Origin: an uncultured Campylobacterales bacterium
GTDB lineage: Bacteria; Campylobacterota; Campylobacteria; Campylobacterales; Arcobacteraceae
DNA length: 64,000 nt
Assembly: GCA_938084175.1 (NCBI GenBank)
Contig: CALKDR010000024.1
Span: 1-64,000 of the forward strand
Reading direction: 5' to 3'
This document shows, in pieces, positions 34,213 through 42,578 of the stretch. The notes under the pieces were generated by a model. That model did no database searches, was not told the DNA's origin, and saw nothing but the letters and a program-made list of their open reading frames with translations. The first letter of the stretch is position 1; each line of letters begins with the position of its first letter. A program made the translations under genes and the position numbers.

Positions 34213-35619
34213 ATGAAAAAACACTTTCTCGAACAATCAATTATTTTCTTTTCTGTTAGTAAATGGCTTATTATTTCAACGATTATAGGTATTGTAATTG
34301 GTGCTGTAGTTACTTTTTTTGTAAATATCTTACAATATGCAGAAGATTCAAGAGATTTGCTAGGTTTTAAATACTACTATTTATTACCCTTTGCTTTAAT
34401 GCTTACTATTTGGCTTACAAAAACTTTTGCACCAAATGCCAAAGGACATGGAACTGAAAAGGTAATTGAATCTATTCATAAGAAATATGGAAAAATTGAT
34501 GTTTTAATAATACCTGTAAAATTAATAGCAACAGTAGTTACAATTTTTGCAGGTGGGTCTGTAGGAAAGGAAGGACCTGCTGCGCAAATAGGAGCTGGGG
34601 CTGCATCTTTTATTGCTGATTTATTTAGATTTTCAAAAGAGCATAGAAAAAAGATTGTAATTTGTGGAATAAGTGCTGGTTTTGCAGCTGTTTTTGGAAC
34701 ACCAATATCAGGTGCTATTTTTGGAGTTGAAGTATTAATTGTTGGAATTATTATGTATGATGTTTTACTTCCTTCTTTTATTGCAGGCTTTGCAGCTTTT
34801 ACAACGGCACAATTTTTAGGATTAAACTATACATATTTTGATATGAGATTTTCACAAGCTATTCCTTTAGATATTACTTTAATAGGGCAGGTTGTACTTG
34901 CTGGAATATTTTTTGGAATTATCGCAGATTTCTTTATCACTTTTTTAAAATCATCAGAAAAGTCTATTAAATCAATTAAATTAAACGTATATTTAAAAGC
35001 TTTTATTGGTGGAATTTTTTTGATTGTCTTGTCTTTTTTCTTTGGTGAACAGTATTTTGGATTAGGATTAGATACAGTTAATGATGCTTTCTTTTCAGAT
35101 AAAAGTTTAGCTAGTGAAATACCTTGGTATGCATTTGTTTTAAAAACACTATTTACTTCAATTACTTTAGGAACAGGTGGAAGTGGTGGAGTTTTAACTC
35201 CTATCTTTTTTGTAGGTGCTACAAGTGGTAATTTATTTGGTACTTTAATGGGTGATCATATAGCATTCTTTTCTGCTATTGGTTTTGTAAGTTTATTAGC
35301 AGGTGCTACAAATGCTCCTATTGCAGCGATTATTATGGCTGTTGAACTATTTGGACTAGAAATCGCTCCTTATGCAGCAGTTTCAGTTGTGATTACTTTT
35401 TTAATTACAGGACATAGAAGCGTATTTCCATCACAGATATTAAAAATGAAAAAAAGTGAAATGTTAGATATTTCTATGGGTGAAGATATGGATCACTCAT
35501 CTATAGATGTAAGAGCAGAAGATAAACAAAAATTTAAAGAATTAAAGCAAAGACTAAGATCTAAAAATAAAACTGTAACTAGACGTATACCTAAAGAAAA
35601 AGAAGATAAACTACAATAA
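34213..35619 (+). CDS. ClC-family chloride channel/transporter
   Basis: A 468-residue membrane protein with the ClC fold. The anion-selectivity motifs are visible: GGSVGKEGPAAQ (the GKEGP loop, where the Glu acts as gate), GTPISGAIFGVEV, and LGTGGSGGVLTPIFFVG. The first motif reads GGSVG where many members have GSxGP. Some ClC proteins are Cl-/H+ exchangers. The proton-glutamate position is not certain by eye, so channel versus exchanger is open. A 40-residue charged cytoplasmic tail replaces CBS domains. A DsrE-family gene follows after 12 bases. Confidence 0.9.
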   Translation: MKKHFLEQSIIFFSVSKWLIISTIIGIVIGAVVTFFVNILQYAEDSRDLLGFKYYYLLPFALMLTIWLTKTFAPNAKGHGTEKVIESIHKKYGKIDVLIIPVKLIATVVTIFAGGSVGKEGPAAQIGAGAASFIADLFRFSKEHRKKIVICGISAGFAAVFGTPISGAIFGVEVLIVGIIMYDVLLPSFIAGFAAFTTAQFLGLNYTYFDMRFSQAIPLDITLIGQVVLAGIFFGIIADFFITFLKSSEKSIKSIKLNVYLKAFIGGIFLIVLSFFFGEQYFGLGLDTVNDAFFSDKSLASEIPWYAFVLKTLFTSITLGTGGSGGVLTPIFFVGATSGNLFGTLMGDHIAFFSAIGFVSLLAGATNAPIAAIIMAVELFGLEIAPYAAVSVVITFLITGHRSVFPSQILKMKKSEMLDISMGEDMDHSSIDVRAEDKQKFKELKQRLRSKNKTVTRRIPKEKEDKLQ

Positions 35620-35631
35620 AAGGATTAATAT

Positions 35632-35982
35632 ATGTCAAATACAGAACAAAATACTGCAAGAATTTTATGGACAAGTGATAATAAAGATACATCTATGAAT
35701 ATGATATGTTTATACGCACACAATGCAAAACTTAAAGGCTGGATTGAAAATGTAACGATTTTAATCTGGGGAGCTTCTCAAACTCTTATAAGCCAAGATA
35801 AAGAATTACAAGACAAAATCAAGGAAATGGTAAAAGATGGTGTTGAAATTGTAGCTTGTAAGAAATGTGCTCAAGAATTAGGTGTAGTTGATACTCTAGA
35901 AACTTGTGATATTAACCTTTACTTTACGGGTGAACTATTAAGTTCATGGGTAAAAGAAGGTAGTAGTATTATTTCTGTATAA
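35632..35982 (+). CDS. Cytoplasmic DsrE-family protein
   Basis: A 116-residue protein with the DsrE alpha/beta pattern: ARILWTSDN, the helix MNMICLYAHNAKLKGW, VTILIWGASQTLI, then VEIVACKKCAQELGV. C76 and C79 form a CKKC pair at the position of the family's sulfur-relay cysteine. A third cysteine follows in LETCDIN. It has no signal peptide, unlike the DsrE-like protein at 25476. It is cotranscribed with the ClC gene (12-base gap, own AAAGGA site). Its partner is unknown. Confidence 0.82.
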   Translation: MSNTEQNTARILWTSDNKDTSMNMICLYAHNAKLKGWIENVTILIWGASQTLISQDKELQDKIKEMVKDGVEIVACKKCAQELGVVDTLETCDINLYFTGELLSSWVKEGSSIISV

Positions 35983-36004
35983 ATATAAAATTATAAAAAC
36001 ATAG

Positions 36005-36106
36005 GAAAAAATAGTAATAATACTTAAAAAAACTCCAATTAGTGTAGAAATCTTTGAAGGTGAAAAAGATACTATTAATAGAGTTAAAGGTGTACTAAAA
36101 CTTTAA
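36005..36106 (+). pseudogene. Possible gene remnant without a start codon
   Basis: A frame of about 33 codons reading KIVIILKKTPISVEIFEGEK, then a short tail ending VKGVLKL. It looks protein-like in its strand-then-charged pattern, but there is no ATG, GTG or TTG, only ATA codons after an AGGA. Its stop lies inside a hairpin (36092-36120). It could be the tail of a lost gene. The evidence is thin. Confidence 0.3.
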
Positions 36107-36120
36107 TTAGTTTTTTGTAC
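36092..36120 (+). terminator. Terminator hairpin downstream of the DsrE gene and remnant
   Basis: GTACTAAAACT pairs with AGTTTTTTGTAC (one bulge) around TTAATT. Confidence 0.55.
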
Positions 36121-36130
36121 TTACTTTCTT

Positions 36131-36160
36131 GATTAGAGTTTAAAGTTTTAAATTCTAATC
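36131..36160 (-). terminator. msrA terminator hairpin
   Basis: GATTAGAGTTTAA at 36131 on pairs with the stretch ending TTCTAATC at 36160, with one G-T wobble. It contains the msrA stop codon. Confidence 0.55.
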
Positions 36161-36751
36161 AAAGATTTTTTTATAAACATGACAATATGGAGTCTTTCCT
36201 GTTCTTAGGTAATAGTTTTGATGATAAGCCTCAGCTGCATAAAAAGGTTTATTTTCTTTGCTCTTAAGAGTAGTTGCTGCATTTATACCTTTAGTCTTTA
36301 AAATCTTAATTAAATTTTCAGTTATTATCTTTTCTTCTTTATTTTTATAAAATACTACAGAAAGGTATTGACTTCCTATATCTGGACCTTGACCATCTTC
36401 TTGCGTTGAATCATGTATTTCAAAAAACAGCTTTGCTAATTTCTCATAAGATATTTCACTAGGATTATATATAACTTCTACAGTTTCAACATGTCCTGTA
36501 TCACCTTTTATTACACCATAATAATCAGGGTTTTCTTTATGTCCACCCATATAACCACTAATCACATCTTTAACACCTGCTTGTTTTTCAAACAAATGCT
36601 CAACACCCCAAAAACAACCACCTGCAAAGTGTGCTTTTTTAGTATTTGTATAATCAATGTTTTTATTTTGTGGTACTACAACTTCTTTGCTAAAGTTTGT
36701 AGAGATAAAGGCAAGTAATCCTACAGCTATAATTATTATATATTTATTCAT
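36155..36751 (-). CDS. msrA: Peptide methionine sulfoxide reductase MsrA, membrane-anchored
   Basis: Repairs oxidised methionine (S-sulfoxide) in proteins. The MsrA catalytic motif GCFWGVEH is present, along with GYMGGHKENPDYYGVI, GHVETVEVIYNP and YHQNYYLRTGK. A hydrophobic N-terminal segment (MNKYIIIIAVGLLAFIS) places the enzyme in the periplasm, so it belongs with the thiol-redox proteins elsewhere in the window. I chose the ATG at 36751 because AAAGGA lies 7 bases before it. An earlier ATG at 36775 would add eight residues and overlap that ribosome site. A distal pair of resolving cysteines is not obvious, apart from the C-terminal PYCHVY. Confidence 0.93.
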   Translation of the reverse strand: MNKYIIIIAVGLLAFISTNFSKEVVVPQNKNIDYTNTKKAHFAGGCFWGVEHLFEKQAGVKDVISGYMGGHKENPDYYGVIKGDTGHVETVEVIYNPSEISYEKLAKLFFEIHDSTQEDGQGPDIGSQYLSVVFYKNKEEKIITENLIKILKTKGINAATTLKSKENKPFYAAEAYHQNYYLRTGKTPYCHVYKKIFD

Positions 36752-36984
36752 GTTTATATCCTTTGTAAATTTCATATTTTATATACTAGTATAATCTTGT
36801 GTAGTATTTGTTAAATGATATAAATCACAAACAATTATAAAAGATTGCTGAGGTAGTGTATATATAATAATCACTTTTGTGAATAAAATTTGTAACTTTT
36901 GTATATATTATATAAATAAATAAGCTAAATTTACAGATTATTTACATAGAATATATCAAATTGTTAAAAAACAAAGGAGATTCA

Positions 36985-38100
36985 ATGAAGAAAGTTTTAA
37001 GTATTGCACTTGCATCTGCATTAACTTGTGGTGTTGTAATGGCAAAAGAGATCAAAGTAGGGGCTGTTATGCCAATGTCTGGACCATTAGCAGCTTATGG
37101 TCAAGTTACTAACTTAGGTTTAGAACTTGCAAATAAATTACAACCAACTCTAAAAAATGGTGATACAATTAAGATTGTATTATTAGATAATAAAGGTGAT
37201 AAAGTTGAAACTGCAAATGCTACAACTAGACTTATCTCTTCTGATAAAGTTGTTGCTATTTTAGGAGCTTTAACTTCTACAAATACTGCACAAACAATTG
37301 CAATGGCTGATAAGAAAAAAATTCCAGTTATCGCTTCAGTTGCTACAAATGATAAGTTAACTGCAAAAAGAACTTTTGCAAATAGAGTTTGTTTTACAGA
37401 TAGTTTCCAAGGAGAAGTTGTTGCAAACTTTGCAATTGAATCAGGTTATAAAACTGCTGTAGTTGTAATTGACCAAGCACAAGTTTATTCATTAGGTCTT
37501 TCAAAAGCATTCCAAAAAGCTTTTAAAGCTAAAGGTGGAAAAATTATTAAGAAAATCAAAGTTACTTCAGGTGATAAAGACTTTAAAGCTGTAGTTTCTC
37601 AAATTAAGAAAATTAATCCAGACTTTATGTTTATGCCTTTATACCACCCAGAAGCTTCAATGATTGCAAGACAATCTAAACAATTAGGTTTAGATAAACC
37701 AATGTTCTCAGGTGACGGTGTTGCTAATCAAACATTTATTGATTTAGGTGGAGAATCTGTTAATGGTTATATGTTTACAGACTTCTTTGATTATTCAAAT
37801 CCTCCATCAAAAACTTCTGCTGATTTCGTAGCTTTCCATGAAAAAGAAACTGGAAATGCAGAAATGAATTCATTTACAGCATTAGGTGCAGATACTTATA
37901 ATGTATTAATTGCAGCAATGAACAGATGTGAAGATCCTACAAACTCAATTTGTATTAACAACGAAATCAAAAAAACTACTGATTTTGATGGTGTTTCAGG
38001 AAAAATTTCTATCAATAGTGAAGGTAACGCAACAAGATCTGCTGTTATCAAAGAAATTAAAAATGGAAAAGCTACTTTCAAAGCTACAGTTAGTCCATAA
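36985..38100 (+). CDS. Branched-chain amino acid ABC transporter, substrate-binding protein
   Basis: A 371-residue periplasmic binding protein of the LivJ/LivK type. The signal peptide is MKKVLSIALASALTCGVVMA, followed directly by KEIKVGAVMPMSGPLAAYGQ, the classic start of the Leu/Ile/Val-binding fold. I set the start at 36985 because AAAGGAG lies 7 bases before it. The TTG at 36961 in the same frame would put the ribosome site inside the gene. A strong terminator follows before livH, so this gene should be expressed well above the permease genes. The exact ligand cannot be read from the sequence. Confidence 0.94.
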   Translation: MKKVLSIALASALTCGVVMAKEIKVGAVMPMSGPLAAYGQVTNLGLELANKLQPTLKNGDTIKIVLLDNKGDKVETANATTRLISSDKVVAILGALTSTNTAQTIAMADKKKIPVIASVATNDKLTAKRTFANRVCFTDSFQGEVVANFAIESGYKTAVVVIDQAQVYSLGLSKAFQKAFKAKGGKIIKKIKVTSGDKDFKAVVSQIKKINPDFMFMPLYHPEASMIARQSKQLGLDKPMFSGDGVANQTFIDLGGESVNGYMFTDFFDYSNPPSKTSADFVAFHEKETGNAEMNSFTALGADTYNVLIAAMNRCEDPTNSICINNEIKKTTDFDGVSGKISINSEGNATRSAVIKEIKNGKATFKATVSP

Positions 38101-38120
38101 TCAAAACAAATATATAGAAA

Positions 38121-38154
38121 AAATCTAGCAAAATTACTTGCTAGATTTTTTTTT
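38121..38154 (+). terminator. Strong intrinsic terminator between the livJ-like gene and livH
   Basis: AAATCTAGCAA pairs with TTGCTAGATTT around a 6-base loop and runs into a T-tract of at least eight. It is the best intrinsic terminator in the window. It probably lets most transcripts stop after the binding-protein gene. Confidence 0.85.
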
Positions 38155-38223
38155 GTAATAGTAAAAGTAATTATGTTGCTTTTAGTATTACAAAAGAAGC
38201 TTTTAAAAAAATCAGGAGAATGA

Positions 38224-39120
38224 ATGGACTTATTGACATTTATGCAACAAATGGTAAACGGTTTCAGTTTAGGTTCAATGTACGCCTTAATTGCAATTGG
38301 ATATACAATGGTATATGGAGTGCTAAGGCTTATTAACTTTGCACATGGTGATATTATGATGGTTGGTGCCTTCTTAGGTTATGCTTTCATGGCAATATTT
38401 GAATTATCTTTTCCTGTGACAATGCTTTTATCAGTTACAATAGCTGCACTTTTAGGAGTGCTTATGGATAAAATCGCATATAAACCATTAAGAGAAGCTC
38501 CAAAAATTTCTTTATTAATTACTGCAATTGGTATATCTTTCTTTTTAGAAAATGCATTTACAGTATTTGGTGGAGGAACTCCAAGAGCTTTCCCTGTGCC
38601 TGATTATATGGAGCAAATATTTGATGTATCAGGTGTTGTTTTCTCTGTTGCATCTATTACAGTACCAATTGTTACTTTAATATTATTATTAGGAATTCTT
38701 TATGTTTTATATAAAACTAAATACGGAATGGCTATTCGTGCTTTATCATTTGATATTAAAACAGTAAATTTAATGGGTATTGATGCAAATGGAATTATTG
38801 CAATTGTATTTGGTTTAGGATCAGCACTTGCTGCTGTTGGTGGACTATTTTGGGCTATTAATTATCCAAGTGTTGAACCTATGATGGGAGTTTTAGTTGG
38901 ACTTAAAGCTTTTGCTGCTGCTGTTGTTGGTGGAATTGGTTCAGTTACAGGTGCTGTTTTAGGTGGATTTATTATTGGATTTACGGAAGTAGTAGTTATT
39001 GCTTTTTTCCCTGAAATGGGTGGATATAAAGATGCTTTTGCATTTATTTTCTTAATTTTAGTATTGTTATTTAAACCTACTGGAATTATGGGTGAAGATT
39101 TAGAAAAGAGTAGGTTCTAA
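38224..39120 (+). CDS. livH: Branched-chain amino acid ABC transporter permease LivH
   Basis: A 298-residue inner-membrane permease with about eight helices. Family marks are the N-terminal QQMVNGFSLGSMYALIAIGY, YGVLRLINFAHGDIMMVGAF, AIRALSFD and VVGGIGSVTGAVLGGFIIG. It pairs with LivM to form the channel through which the LIV-type substrate enters. The ribosome site CAGGAG lies just before the ATG. Two bases of gap lead into livM. Confidence 0.95.
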   Translation: MDLLTFMQQMVNGFSLGSMYALIAIGYTMVYGVLRLINFAHGDIMMVGAFLGYAFMAIFELSFPVTMLLSVTIAALLGVLMDKIAYKPLREAPKISLLITAIGISFFLENAFTVFGGGTPRAFPVPDYMEQIFDVSGVVFSVASITVPIVTLILLLGILYVLYKTKYGMAIRALSFDIKTVNLMGIDANGIIAIVFGLGSALAAVGGLFWAINYPSVEPMMGVLVGLKAFAAAVVGGIGSVTGAVLGGFIIGFTEVVVIAFFPEMGGYKDAFAFIFLILVLLFKPTGIMGEDLEKSRF

Positions 39121-39121
39121 T

Positions 39122-40171
39122 ATGATTGAAGAAAGAATATTTACTAATCAAAGATTAATTAATTTAGCAATTATTATAACTGCAATTTGGTTCACATGGT
39201 TTGCACAAAACACTTTTGATGAATATACAATAAGAATTATAAACAATGTTGCAATTTTTATTATTCTAGCAGTTTCATACAATCTTATTAATGGAGTAAC
39301 TGGTCAGTTCTCATTAGAACCAAACGGTTTTGTTGCAATTGGTGCTTATGTTGTTGCTATTTTAACAGTTGATGCAGAAACTATGCTTTACCAATATGAT
39401 ATTGAAGATCCTTCAGCTTGGGTTCTTGCTATGCAAGCTGATTTTGCATGGGCTTTATTATTTGCAGGTATTATTTCTGCTTTAGTTGCCTTATCTTTAT
39501 CTTTTCCTGTATTTAGAGTACGTGGAGATTATCTTGCTATTGTTACTTTAGGTTTTGGTTTTATAATTAAAATTTTAGCTATTAACAATCCACAGATTAC
39601 AAATGGTTCTTTAGGAATTAACGATATTCCTAATTATTCAAACCTTTACTGGACAGGTGGTATTGCTATTATTACTGTTCTAGCTATTTTAAATATCATT
39701 TACTCAAAATATGGTCGTGCTATGAAAGCTGTACGTGATGATGAAGATGCCGCAACTGCAATGGGTGTTAATACATTTAAAATCAAAACTTATGCCTTTA
39801 CTACTTCGGCATTTTTTGAAGGTGTTGGTGGAGGTTTATTAGCTTCTTTACTTACATCAATTTCGCCAGATTTATTTACATTCTTCTTAACATTCCAATT
39901 ACTAATCATTATTGTATTAGGTGGATTAGGAAGTACAACGGGTGCAATACTTGGAACTATTTTTGTAATGGCTGGTTTAGAATATATGAGATTCTTAGAC
40001 GAACCTATGAATATCTTTGGAATGCAAACAGATGCAATGCCAGGTATGAGAATGGTTGTATTCTCATTAATCCTAATAGCAGTAATGTTATTTGCAAGAG
40101 AAGGATTAACAGGTAAAAAAGAATTATTTGACTTCAAGTGGGTTAAGAAGTTAAAAGGAGGTAAAAAATGA
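39122..40171 (+). CDS. livM: Branched-chain amino acid ABC transporter permease LivM
   Basis: A 349-residue permease partner of LivH with about ten helices. Family marks are AVSYNLINGVTGQFSLEPNGFVAIGAY near residue 50 (the GQxSLG-type region), VRGDYLAIVTLGF, AMKAVRDDEDAATAMGVN and IIVLGGLGSTTGAILG. One base separates its start from livH's stop, and its stop overlaps the livG start by 4 bases (ATGA). It is the normal partner in the livHMGF unit. Confidence 0.94.
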   Translation: MIEERIFTNQRLINLAIIITAIWFTWFAQNTFDEYTIRIINNVAIFIILAVSYNLINGVTGQFSLEPNGFVAIGAYVVAILTVDAETMLYQYDIEDPSAWVLAMQADFAWALLFAGIISALVALSLSFPVFRVRGDYLAIVTLGFGFIIKILAINNPQITNGSLGINDIPNYSNLYWTGGIAIITVLAILNIIYSKYGRAMKAVRDDEDAATAMGVNTFKIKTYAFTTSAFFEGVGGGLLASLLTSISPDLFTFFLTFQLLIIIVLGGLGSTTGAILGTIFVMAGLEYMRFLDEPMNIFGMQTDAMPGMRMVVFSLILIAVMLFAREGLTGKKELFDFKWVKKLKGGKK

Positions 40172-40935
40172 TTTTAGAAGTATGCAATGTAACTAAAAAA
40201 TTTGGTGGTGTTACTGCTATTAAAGATACCTCTTTCCATGTAAATTCAAAAGAAATTTACGGTCTTATTGGTCCAAATGGAGCTGGTAAGACAACTATGT
40301 TTAATATTATTACAGGAAATTATGAGCCAACGGAAGGTGCAATTAAACTTCATGGACAAAAAATTGATGGTATAAAACCACATAAAATTGTTCATAGAGG
40401 AATAGCAAGAACATTCCAAAATATTAGACTTTTTAATTCAATGTCAGTTTTAGACAATATTTTAATTGGCTTTGATTATCAAGCTACTTATACATATTTT
40501 GAAGCAATTTTTAGATTACCTAGATTTTTTAAAGAAGAGCGAAGAGTAAAAGTAAGAGCTTATGAGATTATGGAAGTTTTAGGAATTGCTCAATTTGCAA
40601 ATGAATTAGCAACTTCACTTTCTTATGGGCAGCAAAGAAAAGTTGAAATAGCTCGAGCTCTTGCAGCTAACCCTCAGCTGTTACTTTTAGATGAACCAGC
40701 TGCTGGAATGAATCCACAAGAAACACATGAGTTAGCTGAACTATTTTTTAAAATTAGAGATGAGTTTGATGTAACAATTTTACTAATAGAACATGATATG
40801 AAATTTGTAAATAAACTATGTGATAGAGTTATGGTTTTAGATTATGGTAAAACTATTTTTGAAGGTGATATCAAAGATGCTATTAAAGATGAAGAAGTAA
40901 TAAAAGCCTACCTTGGAGATTTCAAACATGCTTAA
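40168..40935 (+). CDS. livG: Branched-chain amino acid ABC transporter ATPase LivG
   Basis: A 255-residue ABC ATPase. It has Walker A GPNGAGKTT (about 36-44), a Q-loop in IARTFQNIRLF, the ABC signature LSYGQQRKVEIARAL, Walker B LLLLDEPAAGMNP and the H-loop in LLIEHDM. The C-terminal YGKTIFEGD and VIKAYLGD segments are typical of LivG. It overlaps both neighbours: 4 bases with livM, and 8 bases with livF when the livF ATG start is used. Confidence 0.95.
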   Translation: MILEVCNVTKKFGGVTAIKDTSFHVNSKEIYGLIGPNGAGKTTMFNIITGNYEPTEGAIKLHGQKIDGIKPHKIVHRGIARTFQNIRLFNSMSVLDNILIGFDYQATYTYFEAIFRLPRFFKEERRVKVRAYEIMEVLGIAQFANELATSLSYGQQRKVEIARALAANPQLLLLDEPAAGMNPQETHELAELFFKIRDEFDVTILLIEHDMKFVNKLCDRVMVLDYGKTIFEGDIKDAIKDEEVIKAYLGDFKHA

Positions 40936-41623
40936 AGTTAAAAATTTAGAAGTATTTTACGGACTTATAAAAGGTGTTAAAAACGTAAACTTTGAAGTTA
41001 GTGAAGGTCAAATAGTATCTTTAATTGGCTCAAACGGTGCAGGTAAAACTTCAACATTACAATCAATTGTAAATGATGTTAAAAAAACTGGTGAAATTAT
41101 ATTTAGAGATGAAGATATTTCAACAATGAAAACTCATACTATTATTCAAAATGATATTGCACTTGTTCCTGAAGGAAGAAGATGTTTTCAGAATTTAACA
41201 ATTGAAGAAAACCTTAGAATGGGTGCTTTTAACAACGATGATAAATATGAAGAACTTCAAGAAGAGATGTTTAAACTTTTTCCAAGGCTAGTTGCAAAAA
41301 AAGGTCAATTAGCTGGAACTATGAGTGGAGGGGAACAACAAATGCTTGCAATTGCAAGAGCTTTAATGTCAAGCCCAAAACTTTTAATGCTAGATGAACC
41401 ATCACTAGGACTTGCTCCTAAGATTATTGGTGAACTTTTTGAAACTATTGTAAGATTAAAAGATGAAGGTATTACTATTCTTTTAGTTGAACAAAATGCC
41501 TTTGCAGCACTTGAAATTTCTGATTATGCTTATGTATTAGAAAATGGTGTTGTTGCACTTGAAGGACCTGGGTCTGAATTGGCTAAATCTGATGAAATCA
41601 GAGAAAAGTACTTAGGCGCTTAA
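40928..41623 (+). CDS. livF: Branched-chain amino acid ABC transporter ATPase LivF
   Basis: A 231-residue ABC ATPase, second motor subunit of the Liv system. It shows Walker A GSNGAGKTS, the signature MSGGEQQMLAIARAL, Walker B LLMLDEPSLGLAP, and ILLVEQNAFAALEISD, which carries Gln-Asn in the H-loop region as LivF proteins do. I chose the ATG at 40928, with GGAG 10 bases before it. A TTG at 40913 in frame would place that GGAG inside the coding region. A hairpin covers its stop codon and ends the operon. Confidence 0.94.
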   Translation: MLKVKNLEVFYGLIKGVKNVNFEVSEGQIVSLIGSNGAGKTSTLQSIVNDVKKTGEIIFRDEDISTMKTHTIIQNDIALVPEGRRCFQNLTIEENLRMGAFNNDDKYEELQEEMFKLFPRLVAKKGQLAGTMSGGEQQMLAIARALMSSPKLLMLDEPSLGLAPKIIGELFETIVRLKDEGITILLVEQNAFAALEISDYAYVLENGVVALEGPGSELAKSDEIREKYLGA

Positions 41624-41629
41624 GTACTT
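41606..41629 (+). terminator. Hairpin over the livF stop codon
   Basis: AAGTACTTA pairs with TAAGTACTT around GGCGCT, with the TAA stop inside the 3' arm. It probably ends the liv operon. Confidence 0.6.
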
Positions 41630-41667
41630 ATTCCTTTTCAATTTATAATTGATTAATTTTTTTTAAT

Positions 41668-41673
41668 TATAAT
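41668..41673 (+). promoter_or_regulatory. -10 element (TATAAT) before the TerB-like gene
   Basis: AATTATAATTGCGC lies 41 bases before the ATG at 41714, in the same TATAATTGCG context as the thiI promoter. Confidence 0.5.
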
Positions 41674-41713
41674 TGCGCAGAAAAAATTTAAAAATTAAAT
41701 AGGATTAAAACAT

Positions 41714-42121
41714 ATGTTATTAATGCAATTAGAAGCAAGAGAAAAGTTTTCATTTTTACAATTAGCGCATTACTTAGCTAGGATTGATAAAAGCTATGGG
41801 AAAAGAGAAGAAGATATAATTCTTACTTATTGTACGGAAATGGGAATTGAAAATATTGATTCTTTTGACTTTGATGCGTTTTGTTTAGAAGAAAACTTAA
41901 ATAATTACAAAACAACTAGAAGTCAAAGAATTATACTTCTAGAATTAATGATTTTAATTCATATAGACAATAATTTTCACTTGAATGAAAAAGATTTAAT
42001 AAAAAAGATTACAGAGAAGTTTGGTTTTGATCTAAAAGATGTTGATGATTATTCTCAATGGGGAAAATCAGTTGCAATGCTTTATCAAGTTGCAAATATC
42101 TTTATAAATGAAGAAAGTTAG
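41714..42121 (+). CDS. TerB-like helical protein
   Basis: A 135-residue soluble, all-helical protein. The repeated pattern of hydrophobic positions with acids (FLQLAHYLARIDKSYGKRE, then LLELMILIHIDNNFHLNEKD) resembles the TerB/DjlA-N fold, in which two copies of an LxxLAxxDG..xxE-like unit bind a metal. The second copy retains Asp-Asn-Asn and Glu in that loop. TerB-fold proteins are linked to membrane stress, but this one has no ter neighbours. The assignment is from pattern only. Confidence 0.55.
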   Translation: MLLMQLEAREKFSFLQLAHYLARIDKSYGKREEDIILTYCTEMGIENIDSFDFDAFCLEENLNNYKTTRSQRIILLELMILIHIDNNFHLNEKDLIKKITEKFGFDLKDVDDYSQWGKSVAMLYQVANIFINEES

Positions 42122-42175
42122 CAAAACAATAAATATATAAATTTTTTACTAGGAAAATTTAGATAGAATACGATT

Positions 42176-42376
42176 ATGGAAATAATAGAAACATTAAATA
42201 ATAAAATTGATAAACTATTACATGATTATGAAAGATTAAAACTTGAAAATCAATCATTAAAGCAAGAGTTAGACTCAATGCAAAATGACAATGATGAATT
42301 ATCAAGAAATAATCAAGATATGTTTCTAATAATAGATAGCACATTAACTCTAATAAAGGCTCAAAAAGGTGAATAA
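42176..42376 (+). CDS. Small coiled-coil protein (ZapB-like in shape)
   Basis: A 66-residue protein that is almost entirely a coiled coil (LNNKIDKLLHDYERLKLENQ and onward), with heptad leucines and a polar end. Its size and build are like ZapB-type division factors, and its stop overlaps a ZapA-like gene by 8 bases. Sequence similarity alone would not prove it. The TAGAAT at 42164-42169 sits only 6 bases before the ATG, so the message may be leaderless. No ribosome site is visible. Confidence 0.55.
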   Translation: MEIIETLNNKIDKLLHDYERLKLENQSLKQELDSMQNDNDELSRNNQDMFLIIDSTLTLIKAQKGE

Positions 42377-42578
42377 AGATATCACTTTCCATATCAATAA
42401 TATGGCATATACTATTAATGTTGACCCTCAAATGGAAAAAGAGCTTACAAAGTTTTTAGACTTAGATAAAAACAATGATACGAAAGATTTACTAGCGGCA
42501 TATATTAGAATTACTCAAGAATATTCAACATTTAAAGATGATATAAATAAGCTTTCAAATAAATTAGCAAGATTTTAA
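42369..42578 (+). CDS. ZapA-like small protein
   Basis: A 69-residue protein whose start, ITFHINNMAYTINVDPQMEK, resembles the N-terminal beta-hairpin and helix of ZapA. ZapA binds FtsZ and promotes Z-ring bundling. The C-terminal half is a helix (YIRITQEYSTFKDDINKLSN), shorter than the usual ZapA coiled coil. It overlaps the coiled-coil gene upstream by 8 bases, and its stop shares a base with the ATG of the pseudopilin gene (TAATG). The role in division is inferred from this resemblance. Confidence 0.5.
   Translation: MNKDITFHINNMAYTINVDPQMEKELTKFLDLDKNNDTKDLLAAYIRITQEYSTFKDDINKLSNKLARF

Noticed and set aside
39790-40137. A 115-codon minus-strand frame opposite livM
   Set aside because: It is a shadow of livM, with Asn/Pro/Thr-rich nonsense composition.
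40913-40927. TTG at 40913 as the livF start
   Set aside because: The ATG at 40928 has a GGAG 10 bases upstream, and LivF proteins normally begin a few residues before the first strand (MLKVKNLEVFYG).
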